From the NCBI RefSeq assembly GCF_014646055.1, contig NZ_BMMS01000026.1, forward strand, positions 1 to 64,000: a DNA stretch of 64,000 nt. Direction: 5' to 3'. Under the pieces are notes generated by a model that was not told the DNA's origin, searched no databases, and was given only the letters and a program-made list of their open reading frames with translations. Source of the stretch: Wenjunlia tyrosinilytica (lineage in GTDB: Bacteria > Actinomycetota > Actinomycetes > Streptomycetales > Streptomycetaceae). Below are positions 8,656 to 19,535 of the stretch, piece by piece. Position 1 is the first letter of the stretch. The number at the start of each line of letters is the position of its first letter. The position numbers and the translations under genes are program-made.

Positions 8656-10437
8656 ATGGCGCCACCAGCCACCACGCAGACGGTCCGGCCACTCGACGGG
8701 CTGCGCCTCGACACCTCGGGACCACCCGAGCTGACCGGCCTGGTCAGCGAACACCTGCGGCTCCTGGGAGCCCGGACGCCATCGGCACCGGCGGCTTCGG
8801 GCCATGCCGGCAGCGCGCATGTCACGCTGACCGGTGACGGCTTCGAGTGCCTTGAAGCCCGGGCCGCCTGGGCGCAGCCGTCGAGCGGGATCACCGACGA
8901 GGCGACCGTGCAGGCTGCCACCGGCATCATGGCGGTGCACGGCCGCCGCGACGGTGAACCGCGCGGCCTGGCAGTCGACTACGCCGCCACCGCGACCGCG
9001 GTACTCACCGTCCAGGGGCTCCTGGCCGCAACTCTGGGCCAGGCCCGCGGCGGACCGTGCGGCCGAGTGGTCACCGGTGCCGACCGGGCGGGGCTGCTGG
9101 CCGTCTCCCAGTACCTTGCCGCGGCCGGTGCCGATGAGGGCGAGGCGGCCGAACTCGCCCCGGGCGGCCCGCCGTTCATCGCGGGCGACGGCACCCTCTT
9201 TGAGCTGGAGACCCTCGACCCCGCCGACTGGGCCGCCTTCTGGCGCGCCCTGGACGCGCCCGCCGACGCTATACGGGCCGGCTGGCGGCCCTTCCAGTTC
9301 CGCTACGCCACGGCCTGCGCACCCGTCCCGGCCGCGCTGCACGCCACCGCACGCGCCCGCACATGGCACCGCATCCTTGAGGCGGCATCGGACTCAGGTG
9401 CCGAGGTCTGCCCGCTGCATACGCTGGCCGACCGCGCCGCCGAACACGACGGGGCCGCCCCGTGGTCGCTCGCAGCCCAGGGATCCGGACACCGCGCCGC
9501 CGCGATCCCCCCGACCGCCGCCCAGCCATTGGCGGGACTGACTGTCCTGGAGGCCGGTCGCCGCATCCAAGCGCCACTGGCCGCCCACCTCCTGGGACTG
9601 CTCGGCGCGACCGTGGTCCGCGTCGAACCGCCGGGCGGGGATCCGCTGCGCGCGATGCCCCCGGCCTGTTCCGGCATCTCGGCCCGGTGGCTCGCACTCA
9701 ACCGGGGCAAGCAGGCCGTGGAGATCGACATCAAGTCGCCGTCCGATCGCCTCCGGCTGCGGGAGATGGCTGCGCAAGCCGACGTCTTCCTCCACAACTG
9801 GGCCCCGGGCACAGCCGCCCGGCTCGGCCTCGACGCGGGCGACCTGGCCGCCGTGAATCCGGCTCTGGTCTACGCGTACACCAGCGGCTGGGCCGACCGG
9901 ATGCCCGAAGCCCCCATGGGCACGGACTTCATGGTGCAGGCACGCACCGCGGTCGGGGAGGCCGCACGCCCGGCGGACGAGCCCCCCGCCCCCTCCTTGA
10001 TGACCCTGCTCGACCTCCTGGGCGGGCTCCTCGGCGGCGAAGCCGTGCTCGCCGGGCTGCTGCTGCGCGAGCGCACCGGCCAAGGCGTCCGGGTCGACTC
10101 CTCACTGCTGGGCGCGGCCGACGTCCTCACCGCCCCTGCCCTGCGCCGGGCCGCGACCGGCGGAAGCGCCCGACGCCCGGCCGGGTTCCGAAGGCCCCTG
10201 CGTACCGCGGACGGCTGGGTAGCACCCGCTGACGCCTGCGCGGCTGCCGCGGGAACGCACGAGCTGCGCGAATTGCGCACCGGCGAGGCCCTGACGCTCC
10301 TGCGTGAGCACGGCCTGGCCGCGACCGCCGTCACCACCGATCTCGCCGACCTGCACCACGATCCGCGCTTCGCCGGCTCGATCGGCCGCGACAAGCACGG
10401 TGCCCCAGCCGTTCCCGACCCCTGGAGCTTCACATGA
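8656..10437 (+). CDS. Class III (CaiB/BaiF) CoA-transferase, double-domain
   Basis: 593 residues. The C-terminal half is a full CaiB domain: PLAGLTVLEAGRRIQAPLAA, LLGATVVRVEPPGGDPLR, LNRGKQAVEIDIKSP and MGTDFMVQARTAVGE, whose Asp is the expected catalytic residue forming an aspartyl-CoA intermediate. The N-terminal 280 residues look like a second, degenerate copy (AVDYAATATAVLTVQGLLAA) without the catalytic Asp. Fused or tandem CaiB halves occur in some actinobacterial acid-CoA transferases. ATG 8656 has GGAAGGGAG upstream. The stop overlaps the ligase start (ATGA). It probably moves CoA between organic acids; the acids are unknown. Confidence 0.8.
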   Translation: MAPPATTQTVRPLDGLRLDTSGPPELTGLVSEHLRLLGARTPSAPAASGHAGSAHVTLTGDGFECLEARAAWAQPSSGITDEATVQAATGIMAVHGRRDGEPRGLAVDYAATATAVLTVQGLLAATLGQARGGPCGRVVTGADRAGLLAVSQYLAAAGADEGEAAELAPGGPPFIAGDGTLFELETLDPADWAAFWRALDAPADAIRAGWRPFQFRYATACAPVPAALHATARARTWHRILEAASDSGAEVCPLHTLADRAAEHDGAAPWSLAAQGSGHRAAAIPPTAAQPLAGLTVLEAGRRIQAPLAAHLLGLLGATVVRVEPPGGDPLRAMPPACSGISARWLALNRGKQAVEIDIKSPSDRLRLREMAAQADVFLHNWAPGTAARLGLDAGDLAAVNPALVYAYTSGWADRMPEAPMGTDFMVQARTAVGEAARPADEPPAPSLMTLLDLLGGLLGGEAVLAGLLLRERTGQGVRVDSSLLGAADVLTAPALRRAATGGSARRPAGFRRPLRTADGWVAPADACAAAAGTHELRELRTGEALTLLREHGLAATAVTTDLADLHHDPRFAGSIGRDKHGAPAVPDPWSFT

Positions 10438-12116
10438 CCGTCGCACTGCACGACCTGCTGCCCGCCGGCCTGCGCCGCTCCTGGGTGATCGACGGGACCT
10501 GCCCCGACCTCGACATCTACAGCCTCTTCCGCGCCCGCCAGATCGCGGACCTGCACCGCACCGCGATCATCGACGCCAAAGGCGTACTCTGCTACACCGC
10601 ACTGGACCGCAAGGTGCGATGTCTGGCCACCGGCCTCAGAGACCTCGGCATACGCCCGGGAGACGTCGTCGGCGTCCAACTGCCCAACGGCCGCAATGCC
10701 GTCGTCGCCGATCTCGCCCTGGCCGCTCTCGGCGCCGTGGCGCTACCGTTCCCCGTCGGCCGAGGAAGCCTGGAGGCCGAATGCCTGCTCCGTCGAGCGG
10801 AGGCCGTCGCCGTCATCGCCTCCATCGAGCACCGAGGCAACCGCCACGCCGCCGACCTGCACACTCTCGCCCCAGCTCTCCCGGCGCTGCGCCACGTCAT
10901 CGCCGCCGGACCCGGCACCGCACCAGAAGGAACGATTCCTCTCTCCGGGCTGCTGCGCTGCGACCCGGCCGAGTTCGCCCCCGAACGGCCGCACCCGGAC
11001 AGCGCGGCACGCATCCTCGTCTCGTCCGGCTCGGAAGCGGAGCCGAAGATGGTCGCCTACTCCCACAACGCCCTGGCCGGCGGACGAGGCAACTTCCTCG
11101 CCTCGCTGATGCCCGACCAGGCGCCGCCGCGCTGCCTGTTCCTGGTGCCGCTCGCTTCGGCCTTCGGTTCCAACGGCACCGCGGTCACCCTCGCCCGCCA
11201 CGGCGGAACGCTCATCCTGATGGACCACTTCACCCCCGAAGCCGCGATCGACGCGGTCCGCGAGCACGGGCCCACGCACATCCTCGGCGTGCCCACGATG
11301 GTGCGCATGATGCTCGACCGGCTGAAAACCACGGGAGACGAACTGCCCGCCCCCACGGCCCTGGTCCTCGGCGGCTCGGCCCTGGACGAGACCACGGCGC
11401 GCAACGCCGCCCGCGCGTTCGGCTGCCCGGTCGTCAACCTCTACGGCTCGGCCGACGGCGTCAACTGCCATACCGGGCTCGGCAGCACGACCCCGGACGC
11501 CGACGGCCGGGGCGTCGTGGCCGGACGCCCCGATCCCCGCGTGGCCGACATCCGCATCGCCGACACCGACACCCATGAGCCACTCCAGGACGGCGCGACA
11601 GGAGAGATCATCGCGCGCGGCCCGATGACCCCCATGTGCTACGTGGCCTCACCGGACCTCGACGCCCGATACCGCACCCCCGACGGCTGGGTCCGTACCG
11701 GAGACCTCGGATTCCTCGACGACAACGGCATCCTGCACATCGTCGGACGGCTCAAGGACGTCGTCATCCGCGGCGGCGCCAACATCAGCCCCGCCGAGGT
11801 GGAACGAGAACTGGCCGCTCACCCCCTCGTACGCGATGTGGTGTGCGTGGGGGTTCCGGACGAGGTGATGGGGGAGCGGCTGGCGGCCTGCGTCGTACCC
11901 AGCGCCGCCCGGACCCCCACCCTCGATTCGCTGTGCGCGCACCTGACCCAGCGGGGACTGGAACAGCGCAAGCATCCCGAACACCTGCTGGTGGTCGGGG
12001 AACTTCCGCTGACCCCGGCGGGCAAGCCGGACCGGGCCGGGCTGCGGCAGCGCCTGACCGGCAGCCCGCCGCCGAAGCGGGAGCCCGCCGCTGTTCCGTT
12101 CGCCCGGACCGGCTGA
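10434..12116 (+). CDS. AMP-dependent acyl-CoA synthetase
   Basis: 560 residues of the ANL superfamily. Motifs: ILVSSGSEAEPKMVAYSH (P-loop region, with Glu-Ala-Glu where many members have TSGTTG), NLYGSADG, RTGDLGFLDDNGILHIVGR and VVIRGGANISPAEVE, and the C-terminal catalytic Lys in PAGKPDR. It has no carrier domain, so it is a stand-alone ligase that makes acyl-CoA from an acid, ATP and CoA. It is translationally coupled to the CoA-transferase. The substrate is not predictable; the unit resembles catabolic modules for uncommon carboxylic acids. It ends about 30 bp before a strong hairpin. Confidence 0.85.
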   Translation: MTVALHDLLPAGLRRSWVIDGTCPDLDIYSLFRARQIADLHRTAIIDAKGVLCYTALDRKVRCLATGLRDLGIRPGDVVGVQLPNGRNAVVADLALAALGAVALPFPVGRGSLEAECLLRRAEAVAVIASIEHRGNRHAADLHTLAPALPALRHVIAAGPGTAPEGTIPLSGLLRCDPAEFAPERPHPDSAARILVSSGSEAEPKMVAYSHNALAGGRGNFLASLMPDQAPPRCLFLVPLASAFGSNGTAVTLARHGGTLILMDHFTPEAAIDAVREHGPTHILGVPTMVRMMLDRLKTTGDELPAPTALVLGGSALDETTARNAARAFGCPVVNLYGSADGVNCHTGLGSTTPDADGRGVVAGRPDPRVADIRIADTDTHEPLQDGATGEIIARGPMTPMCYVASPDLDARYRTPDGWVRTGDLGFLDDNGILHIVGRLKDVVIRGGANISPAEVERELAAHPLVRDVVCVGVPDEVMGERLAACVVPSAARTPTLDSLCAHLTQRGLEQRKHPEHLLVVGELPLTPAGKPDRAGLRQRLTGSPPPKREPAAVPFARTG

Positions 12117-12144
12117 GTCCGGGGGCCGCGCGGCCGCGCGCACG

Positions 12145-12184
12145 GCACTCGGGGGGCAGTCCGCACGGACTGCCCCCCGAGTGC
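12145..12184. terminator. Bidirectional terminator hairpin between ligase and ABC binding-protein genes
   Basis: A perfect 19-bp stem (12145-12163 with 12166-12184) around the dinucleotide CA lies between two convergent genes. There is no T-tract, as is common in Streptomyces. Confidence 0.85.
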
Positions 12185-12216
12185 GCGGGACGGCGGCGCG
12201 CGGTGACGCCACGGGC

Positions 12217-13014
12217 TCAGGACCCCGACATGGCCTTCTTCAGCTTGGCTGCCGCATCGCGGTACACCGGGAGGAGGTCGAGGTCGCTGTTCGGGTAGTT
12301 GACGATCTCCACCTGCTTCGCGCCGGAGTCCGGCAGGACCTTCCCCGTCGACATGTGGACGTTGTCCAGGACCAGGGCGGGCTTCTTCTTCGAGAGCTCG
12401 GAGAGCTGCGCCGGGGTGACCGCTTCCGGTCCGTAGGTCCCGACCGACGTGGCGCCCGCCAGCTTCGCCGCCCAGCTCGTGAACACCTGCGTGATCACAT
12501 CGGGGCTCTTCCCGCCGGGCCACGCCGCTTTGAGGTCCTTGGCCAGCGCGGTGTACTGGGAGTCGAAGCCCGTCTTCCACCTCGCCGCGGCGTCCTCGGT
12601 GCCGAAACGCTTCGCCAGCTTGTCGACCTGCGACTTCACCTTGTCGGGGTCGTTGTCGAGGCTGACCTCGACCAGATCGGCTTCGGAACCGGCGGCTTCC
12701 TTGATCTTCGCGGCGTACGGCTCGAAGGGCGCGTAGAGCACGAAGTCGGCCTTGGCCACGGCGGCGAGGTCGGAGGGCTTCGGGTCGTAGTCGGGCGCGT
12801 GGTGAACGGACCGCGGCACGATGACCGTGACGTCCCGGGCGCCCGCGGCCTTGGCGAAGGCGCCTTCCCAGGTGGTGGTCGCGACCACGACCGGCTTCCC
12901 CTTCTTGCCTTCGGTGCTGTCCTTGGACGCCGTGTCGCCGCCGCAGCCGGCGGCCAGGGCCAGTGCCGCGCTCAGTGCGAGGAGGGAAGTGATACGGACG
13001 CGGGTGCGCGCCAT
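12217..13014 (-). CDS. Zinc/manganese-type ABC transporter substrate-binding lipoprotein
   Basis: 265 residues. The signal peptide ends in a lipobox (LALAAGC), so it is an anchored extracellular lipoprotein. The ZnuA/TroA-like pattern is visible: VVVATTTWEGAFAKAAG, SVHHAPDYDPKPSDLAAV (first metal-site His region), ADFVLYAPFEPY, then LDNVHMSTGKVL and NYPNSDLDLLP. No His-rich loop is present and the second canonical His is not obvious, so the metal preference is uncertain. ATG 13014 has GGAG upstream. The gene start overlaps the permease end by 43 bp, so ATPase, permease and binding protein form one leftward operon. Confidence 0.75.
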   Translation of the reverse strand: MARTRVRITSLLALSAALALAAGCGGDTASKDSTEGKKGKPVVVATTTWEGAFAKAAGARDVTVIVPRSVHHAPDYDPKPSDLAAVAKADFVLYAPFEPYAAKIKEAAGSEADLVEVSLDNDPDKVKSQVDKLAKRFGTEDAAARWKTGFDSQYTALAKDLKAAWPGGKSPDVITQVFTSWAAKLAGATSVGTYGPEAVTPAQLSELSKKKPALVLDNVHMSTGKVLPDSGAKQVEIVNYPNSDLDLLPVYRDAAAKLKKAMSGS

Positions 13015-13838
13015 GAGCTGATTCTCCGTTCGGGGACGAGATGAACCGCGAGGACTGCCGCCCCCGCGGTCAGGACGAGGACCGGCCCGGGCGGCCAGTC
13101 CAGCCACAGGGCGATGAGGAACCCGGTCAGGTTCACCCCGACGCCGATGGCGACCGCCCAGAGCGTGATCGACTTCAGCGAGGTGCCCAGGCGCCGTGCG
13201 GCGAGCGCGGGCAGCAGGGTGAGCGCGTCGACCAGGAGCGCACCGGTGAGTCTGATCGCTCCGGCGACCGAGATCGCGACCAGCACGAGCAGCACGAGGG
13301 TCAGTCCGCGCACGGGTACACCTGAACACTGGGCGAGTTCCCTGTCGTACAGCAGCAGTGCCACATCGCGGCGGCGCCACCAGAACAGGCCGGGAACGAT
13401 GACGGCGAGGACTCCGAGGACGCTCAGGTCCGCGGTGCCCACGGACAGGATCGACCCCCACAGGAGCGCGAAGGCCCCCGAGGCGTTGACGCCGGAGACG
13501 GCCAGGACGAGCAGCGCGGCCGCGATCGCCAGACTCATCAGCAGGCCCATCGCGCCGGACAGGCCGTCCGGAGTGCGGGCGAGCGGCGCGACCCCCGCTC
13601 CGGCCAGGGCGCAGGCCACCAGCGCGCACACCATGGGGTCCAGGCCGGTCAGGAGGCCGACCGCGATGCCCAGCAGGGCGACGTGCATCACCGCGAACCG
13701 GACCGGCATGATGTCCAGTCCGACGACGACGACGCCGATCACCGGCAGGCCGATCGCGGCCAGCAGCAGGGCGAAGCCGGCCCGCTGCACTGGCAGGAGC
13801 CGCAGGAGTTCGCCGATGTCGGCGGTGGCGAGGGTCAC
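12972..13838 (-). CDS. Metal ABC transporter permease (ZnuB/TroC family)
   Basis: 288 residues with about eight hydrophobic segments. The typical ABC-3 permease stretches are present: VVVGLDIMPVRFAVMHVALLG, LLWGSILSVGTADL, AGAIRLTGALLVDALTLLPA and GTSLKSITLWAVAIGVGVNL. GTG 13838 overlaps the ATPase stop (GTGA) and has GGGAGG upstream, so it is translationally coupled. Inner-membrane channel of the importer encoded with its neighbours. Confidence 0.85.
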   Translation of the reverse strand: MTLATADIGELLRLLPVQRAGFALLLAAIGLPVIGVVVVGLDIMPVRFAVMHVALLGIAVGLLTGLDPMVCALVACALAGAGVAPLARTPDGLSGAMGLLMSLAIAAALLVLAVSGVNASGAFALLWGSILSVGTADLSVLGVLAVIVPGLFWWRRRDVALLLYDRELAQCSGVPVRGLTLVLLVLVAISVAGAIRLTGALLVDALTLLPALAARRLGTSLKSITLWAVAIGVGVNLTGFLIALWLDWPPGPVLVLTAGAAVLAVHLVPERRISSWRAPASVSLPSSH

Positions 13839-14470
13839 CGGACCTCCCGCAGTCGTCCGGCGGCCATCTCCAGGACCCGGTCGCAGCGGTCGGCCAGTGA
13901 CCGGTCGTGAGTCACGACGATCAGCGTCACCGGCAGTTCGGTGAGGACGTCGGCCGCCTTCTCCTGGCCGGAGAAGTCCAGGGCGGCGGTGGGCTCGTCG
14001 GCGAGCAGCACCTCGGCTCCGGCGGCCACGCATCCGATCGCCCGGGCGAGATACATCCGCTGCAACTGCCCGCCGGACAGGGTGTGCAGGGGGCGCTCGG
14101 TCAGCGCCCCCACGCCCAGGCGGGCCGCGGCTTGGGTGGCCTCCCTCGGAGCCGCACTGCCGGCCAGCAACTCCTTTCCCAGCAGGGGGAATCGTCCGGT
14201 CGCCGGCTTCTGCGGGATCCAGGCGCACACTCGCCTGCGCCACGCCCATTCCGCCGGTGAACGGGTGTCCCGGCCGCCGACCAGGATCGAGCCGGTCACC
14301 TGACGGTGCAGGCCCAGGACGGCACGCAGCAGGGTGGTCTTTCCCGAGCCGTTGGTCCCGGTCAGCGCCACGCGTTCTCCAGCGGCGATCTCCAGATCCA
14401 CGTTCGCGACCGCCTCGACCCGGCCATGGCGGCAGGCGACCTCCCGCATGCGCACATTGAGCCCGCCCAT
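13835..14470 (-). CDS. Metal ABC transporter ATP-binding protein (ZnuC-like)
   Basis: 211 residues from ATG 14470, which has GAGGGG upstream; the longer ORF is not credible. Walker A GTNGSGKTT, Q-loop WIPQKPA, signature LSGGQLQRMYLARAIG, Walker B VLLADEP and switch His in VVTHD are all present. It energises uptake through the permease and lipoprotein that follow. It is the first gene of the operon. No Zur-like or other operator could be identified upstream. Confidence 0.9.
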   Translation of the reverse strand: MGGLNVRMREVACRHGRVEAVANVDLEIAAGERVALTGTNGSGKTTLLRAVLGLHRQVTGSILVGGRDTRSPAEWAWRRRVCAWIPQKPATGRFPLLGKELLAGSAAPREATQAAARLGVGALTERPLHTLSGGQLQRMYLARAIGCVAAGAEVLLADEPTAALDFSGQEKAADVLTELPVTLIVVTHDRSLADRCDRVLEMAAGRLREVR

Positions 14471-14828
14471 CACACGCCCCTCACTCGCCCGTTGCCGCCG
14501 GGGAGAAGGCGGGGTCCGCGCCCTCCCACGCGGCAGTAGTCGGATGACGGGCGTGCCGGGTTCCCGCGAACCCGGATTCCACGGGGCCGCGGCTACCGGT
14601 TGCGGCTCGCGCTCGAAGCGGGCTCGAATCACCGCGTGCGCCGTGGGGAATTCCGGCGGACGGGTCGCCGGGCGCGCGCCCCGAGGCCCCCGCGATGGCA
14701 TCATGAGGCAACCTGGGCGGGTGGTTGTCGAAGCGGAGGTGAGAGTGCTGCACGCAGCGGGATTACGTGGTCCCGCGCCACACGGCGCGGCCTCTGCCCG
14801 GACCGGGCAGGCATTGCCTGATGCGGCG
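14471..14828. other. Region between catR and the metal ABC operon
   Basis: 358 bp with no supported gene. It contains a hairpin at 14556-14575 (CCGGGTTC, loop CCGC, GAACCCGG) that could end catR transcription or lie in the ABC operon leader. No recognisable Zur box was seen. Confidence 0.5.
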
Positions 14829-15239
14829 TCAGGCGCAGGCTGGGCACAGCCCGCGGTAGGTGACCTCGACGTCGGACACCGTGAAGCCGAACCGTTCCTC
14901 CGCGGGGAGGTCCACCAGCGGATCGCCGGTCGGGTGGACATCGCGGATGGTGCCGCAGCTGGAGCACACCAGGTGCTGGTGCGGGTGGTGTGCGTTGGGG
15001 TCGTAGCGCTTGGCGCGGCCGTCGGTGGAGACCTCTGTCACCTCGCCCAGGGAAACCAGCTCGCCCAGGGTGTTGTAGACGGTCGCCCGGGAGATCTCGG
15101 GCAGCCGCCGCGCCGCGCGGGCGTGCACCTCGTCGGCCGTGAGATGCACGTGGTCGCCGTCGAGGACCTCCGCAACGACACGCCGCTGGGAGGTCATCCG
15201 CCAGCCGCGTCCTCGCAGTCGCTCCAGCAGGTCGCTCAT
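14829..15239 (-). CDS. catR: Fur-family peroxide-type repressor (CatR-like)
   Basis: 136 residues. DNA-binding winged helix: GWRMTSQRRVVAEVLDG and LPEISRATVYNTLGELVS. Metal sites: HHPHQHLVCSSCG and the C-terminal CPAC, giving two CxxC pairs for structural zinc, with His residues suited to a sensing Fe/Mn site. In Streptomyces this branch (CatR, PerR-like) represses catalase genes and itself until peroxide oxidises it. Its own upstream region holds a 7-bp inverted repeat (15253-15276). It is divergent from katG, with a decayed second Fur gene in between, and may be the only peroxide-sensing regulator left for that catalase. Confidence 0.85.
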   Translation of the reverse strand: MSDLLERLRGRGWRMTSQRRVVAEVLDGDHVHLTADEVHARAARRLPEISRATVYNTLGELVSLGEVTEVSTDGRAKRYDPNAHHPHQHLVCSSCGTIRDVHPTGDPLVDLPAEERFGFTVSDVEVTYRGLCPACA

Positions 15240-15252
15240 ATCGGTTCACCTA

Positions 15253-15276
15253 TTCAGGTTCAGTGGGTTACCTGAA
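15253..15276. promoter_or_regulatory. Candidate CatR operator
   Basis: TTCAGGT (15253-15259) and ACCTGAA (15270-15276) form a perfect 7-bp inverted repeat with a 10-bp spacer, starting 14 bp upstream of the catR start codon. Position and symmetry fit an autoregulatory Fur-family site. The identity of the binding protein is inferred. Confidence 0.6.
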
Positions 15277-15411
15277 GTTTATCAGTGGACGTCCGAGTCT
15301 CGATGAGATACGGCTTTGGCCCGCTTCTTGACTTGGACTCTGTCCATTGTAGGATCGGTTCCGGCGATAGCCAAGGGACAGGAAGACTCCAGTACCGCAG
15401 GGGACCAAGAC

Positions 15412-15886
15412 GTGACGGGATCATCGCCGAGGAGCCGCGCGGCGCCGGCCTGCGGCCGCCCGCGTGGTGCTGCTCGACGCCGTGCGGACCGTCCGGGACG
15501 CGACCACCTCGGCGTCGAGGCGATCGCCGCCGGGGTGCGCGATCACGTGGACCGTATGTGGGCCATATTTGCCTTCACGTCATCGTCCTTCACGTCGTGT
15601 GTACGACCCTCGGCGCGCTTACCACAGCGCGACTCGTACGCCGCAGCGAACCGGTCGGCAGTCCGGCCGGGTTCGAGGGACGCGTCGGGGACAACCACCA
15701 CCATGTCCTGTGCCGGTCGTGCGGTGTCGTCGCTGACGTCGACCGCGCGGCCGGCGCGGCCCGCGGCTGACCGCACCCGACGGCCACGGCTCCTCGATCG
15801 GCTTCTCGATCGACGGGGCCGAGGCCATCCACCGAGGTCATCTCCTGGGGCCTGTGCCTCAACTGTTCGACCGCCCGCAGTTCTGA
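15412..15886 (+). pseudogene. furS: Decayed furS/furA-type regulator gene upstream of katG
   Basis: No intact ORF spans this stretch, but pieces of one FurA/FurS-type protein appear in order in different frames: EEPRGAGLR (about 15429), ARVVLLDAV (about 15461), DHLGVEAIAAGVRDHV (from 15502), EPVGSPAGFEGRVGD followed by NHHHVLCRSCGVVADVD (15648-15745), SIDGAEAIH (about 15805) and WGLCLNCSTARS (from 15846). At least four frame changes and an internal stop separate them. In many actinomycetes an intact furA/furS gene sits just upstream of katG/cpeB and represses it. Here the position is kept but the gene is dead, ending 34 bp before katG. Confidence 0.85.
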
Positions 15887-15895
15887 GCACCATGA

Positions 15896-18151
<2,256 letters not shown>

Positions 18152-18155
18152 CCAT

Positions 18156-18195
18156 GACGTCCAGGTCGGCCCCCGCGGGGGCCGACCTGGACGTC
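18156..18195. terminator. 40-bp perfect palindrome after katG
   Basis: Two 20-nt arms (18156-18175 and 18176-18195) are exact reverse complements with no spacer, starting GACGTCCAGG and centred on CCCCGCGGGG. It begins four bases after the katG stop. A factor-independent terminator without a T-tract is the likely role. Confidence 0.85.
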
Positions 18196-18212
18196 CTCGG
18201 TGGGAGGAAGGC

Positions 18213-18320
18213 GTGCTCGGCGTTCCCGGCTTCGCCACACCGGACGCACGCGGCACCCTGGCCGACGCGGAAGCCGTGCTCACGGTCACCGCCGGAGAGG
18301 TGGTGCACCGCGCAGGGTGA
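18213..18320 (+). CDS. Possible 35-residue peptide or gene remnant
   Basis: A GTG at 18213 with a strong GGAGG site five bases upstream opens 35 codons (starting MLGVPGFATPDARGT, ending TAGEVVHRAG) closed by TGA. Third codon positions are mostly G or C, as in real genes here. No family was recognised. It could be a small peptide or the end of a decayed gene. Confidence 0.3.
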   Translation: MLGVPGFATPDARGTLADAEAVLTVTAGEVVHRAG

Positions 18321-18386
18321 GCCGGCCCTTGGCCAGGTACCCCTGCCGTCGGCCGCCCCGAGGCTCAATGTCCACTTCGCTCGGAT

Positions 18387-19535
18387 ATGATGCGTTTTGT
18401 GATCATGCTCGAGCGACTGCGGGGCCGTCGTCCTGCCTCCGGCGGCCGGTGGGATGCTTCCCTGCTGTCACCGGTGGTCCTCACCATCCTCGTCGCCGCA
18501 CTGGCGTTCTCCACGCCGAGGCAGATCGCCTTCAGCCGCCTCCTGCCGGCAGCACCCGCCCTCGCCGCGGCGATGTGGCCCGTGCTCCCCACGATCCTGC
18601 TGGGAACCTTCTGCCTGCTGGTCATGATCGGCCTCGGCTTCATCTACACCGACCTGGGGACGCAGTACACCTCGGCTGCGATCGTCGCGGTCACCTTGGC
18701 GGCCGCCTACGCGAGCCATGTCCGACTCCAGCGGGAGGAGACACTCCTCAACGTCCGGCTCGTCGCCGACGCGGCCCAGAAGGTACTGCTGCGTCCCCTG
18801 CCGCCCCGCATTGGGGGCGTCGAGATCGAGTCGCTGTATCTGGCGGCCCAGGAGCAGGCCCGGATCGGCGGCGACTTCTACGAAGTGGTCGGCACGCCGT
18901 ACGGGGTCCGGCTGCTCATCGGTGACGTACGCGGCAAGGGCCTGTCCGCCGTGGGGGCGGCCTCGGCGGTGATCAGCTCCTTCAGGGAGGCCGCGTACGA
19001 CGAGCCAGACCTGAGCGGCATCACCCATCGGCTGGAGAGCAGCATCATCCGCCACAGCGCTGCCTTCCCGGGACAGGACCTGCCGGAGCACTTCGCCACC
19101 GCGCTTGTCGCCGAGATCCCGCCCGGCGGTGGCCGCCTCAAGCTCCTCAACTGCGGGCACCCGCCGCCGTTGCTCGTGCACGGGGGGGAGATCCACGTCC
19201 TGGATCCCACCACCGCCTCGCCGCCCCTCAACCTCGCGGCGCTCATCGGAGACCACTACTGCGTCGACAGCGTCTCCTTCGCCCCGGGCGACCAGCTACT
19301 GCTCTACACCGACGGGGTGACGGAGACCCGGGACCGCGCCGGCGAGTTCTTCCCGCTGCCGGACTGGCTGCGGAGCCAAGGCCCGGGGTCGCCCCGTGAG
19401 CTGCTCGACCGGCTTCACCAGGACCTGCTCCACTACAGCGGCGGAAGGCTCGACGACGACATCGCGGCCCTCGCTGTGACATTCCCGAGCACCGGGAGCA
19501 CCGGCAGCACCGGGGTCCAGGAGCCTCTCGCATAG
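18387..19535 (+). CDS. Membrane-anchored PP2C/SpoIIE-type serine phosphatase
   Basis: 382 residues. Three or four hydrophobic segments in residues 25-110 form a membrane domain. A linker helix (LQREETLLNVRLVADAAQKVL) leads to the SpoIIE phosphatase domain: IGGDFYEVV (first metal Asp), LLIGDVRGKGLSAVGAASAV, LLNCGHPPPLLV, FAPGDQLLLYTDGVTET (metal Asp) and LDDDIAALAV. All metal-binding Asp residues are present. Known role of the family: dephosphorylation of anti-anti-sigma factors in partner-switching stress control. No anti-sigma gene is adjacent, so the partner is elsewhere. The start is weakly defined; ATG 18390 is possible. Confidence 0.88.
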   Translation: MMRFVIMLERLRGRRPASGGRWDASLLSPVVLTILVAALAFSTPRQIAFSRLLPAAPALAAAMWPVLPTILLGTFCLLVMIGLGFIYTDLGTQYTSAAIVAVTLAAAYASHVRLQREETLLNVRLVADAAQKVLLRPLPPRIGGVEIESLYLAAQEQARIGGDFYEVVGTPYGVRLLIGDVRGKGLSAVGAASAVISSFREAAYDEPDLSGITHRLESSIIRHSAAFPGQDLPEHFATALVAEIPPGGGRLKLLNCGHPPPLLVHGGEIHVLDPTTASPPLNLAALIGDHYCVDSVSFAPGDQLLLYTDGVTETRDRAGEFFPLPDWLRSQGPGSPRELLDRLHQDLLHYSGGRLDDDIAALAVTFPSTGSTGSTGVQEPLA

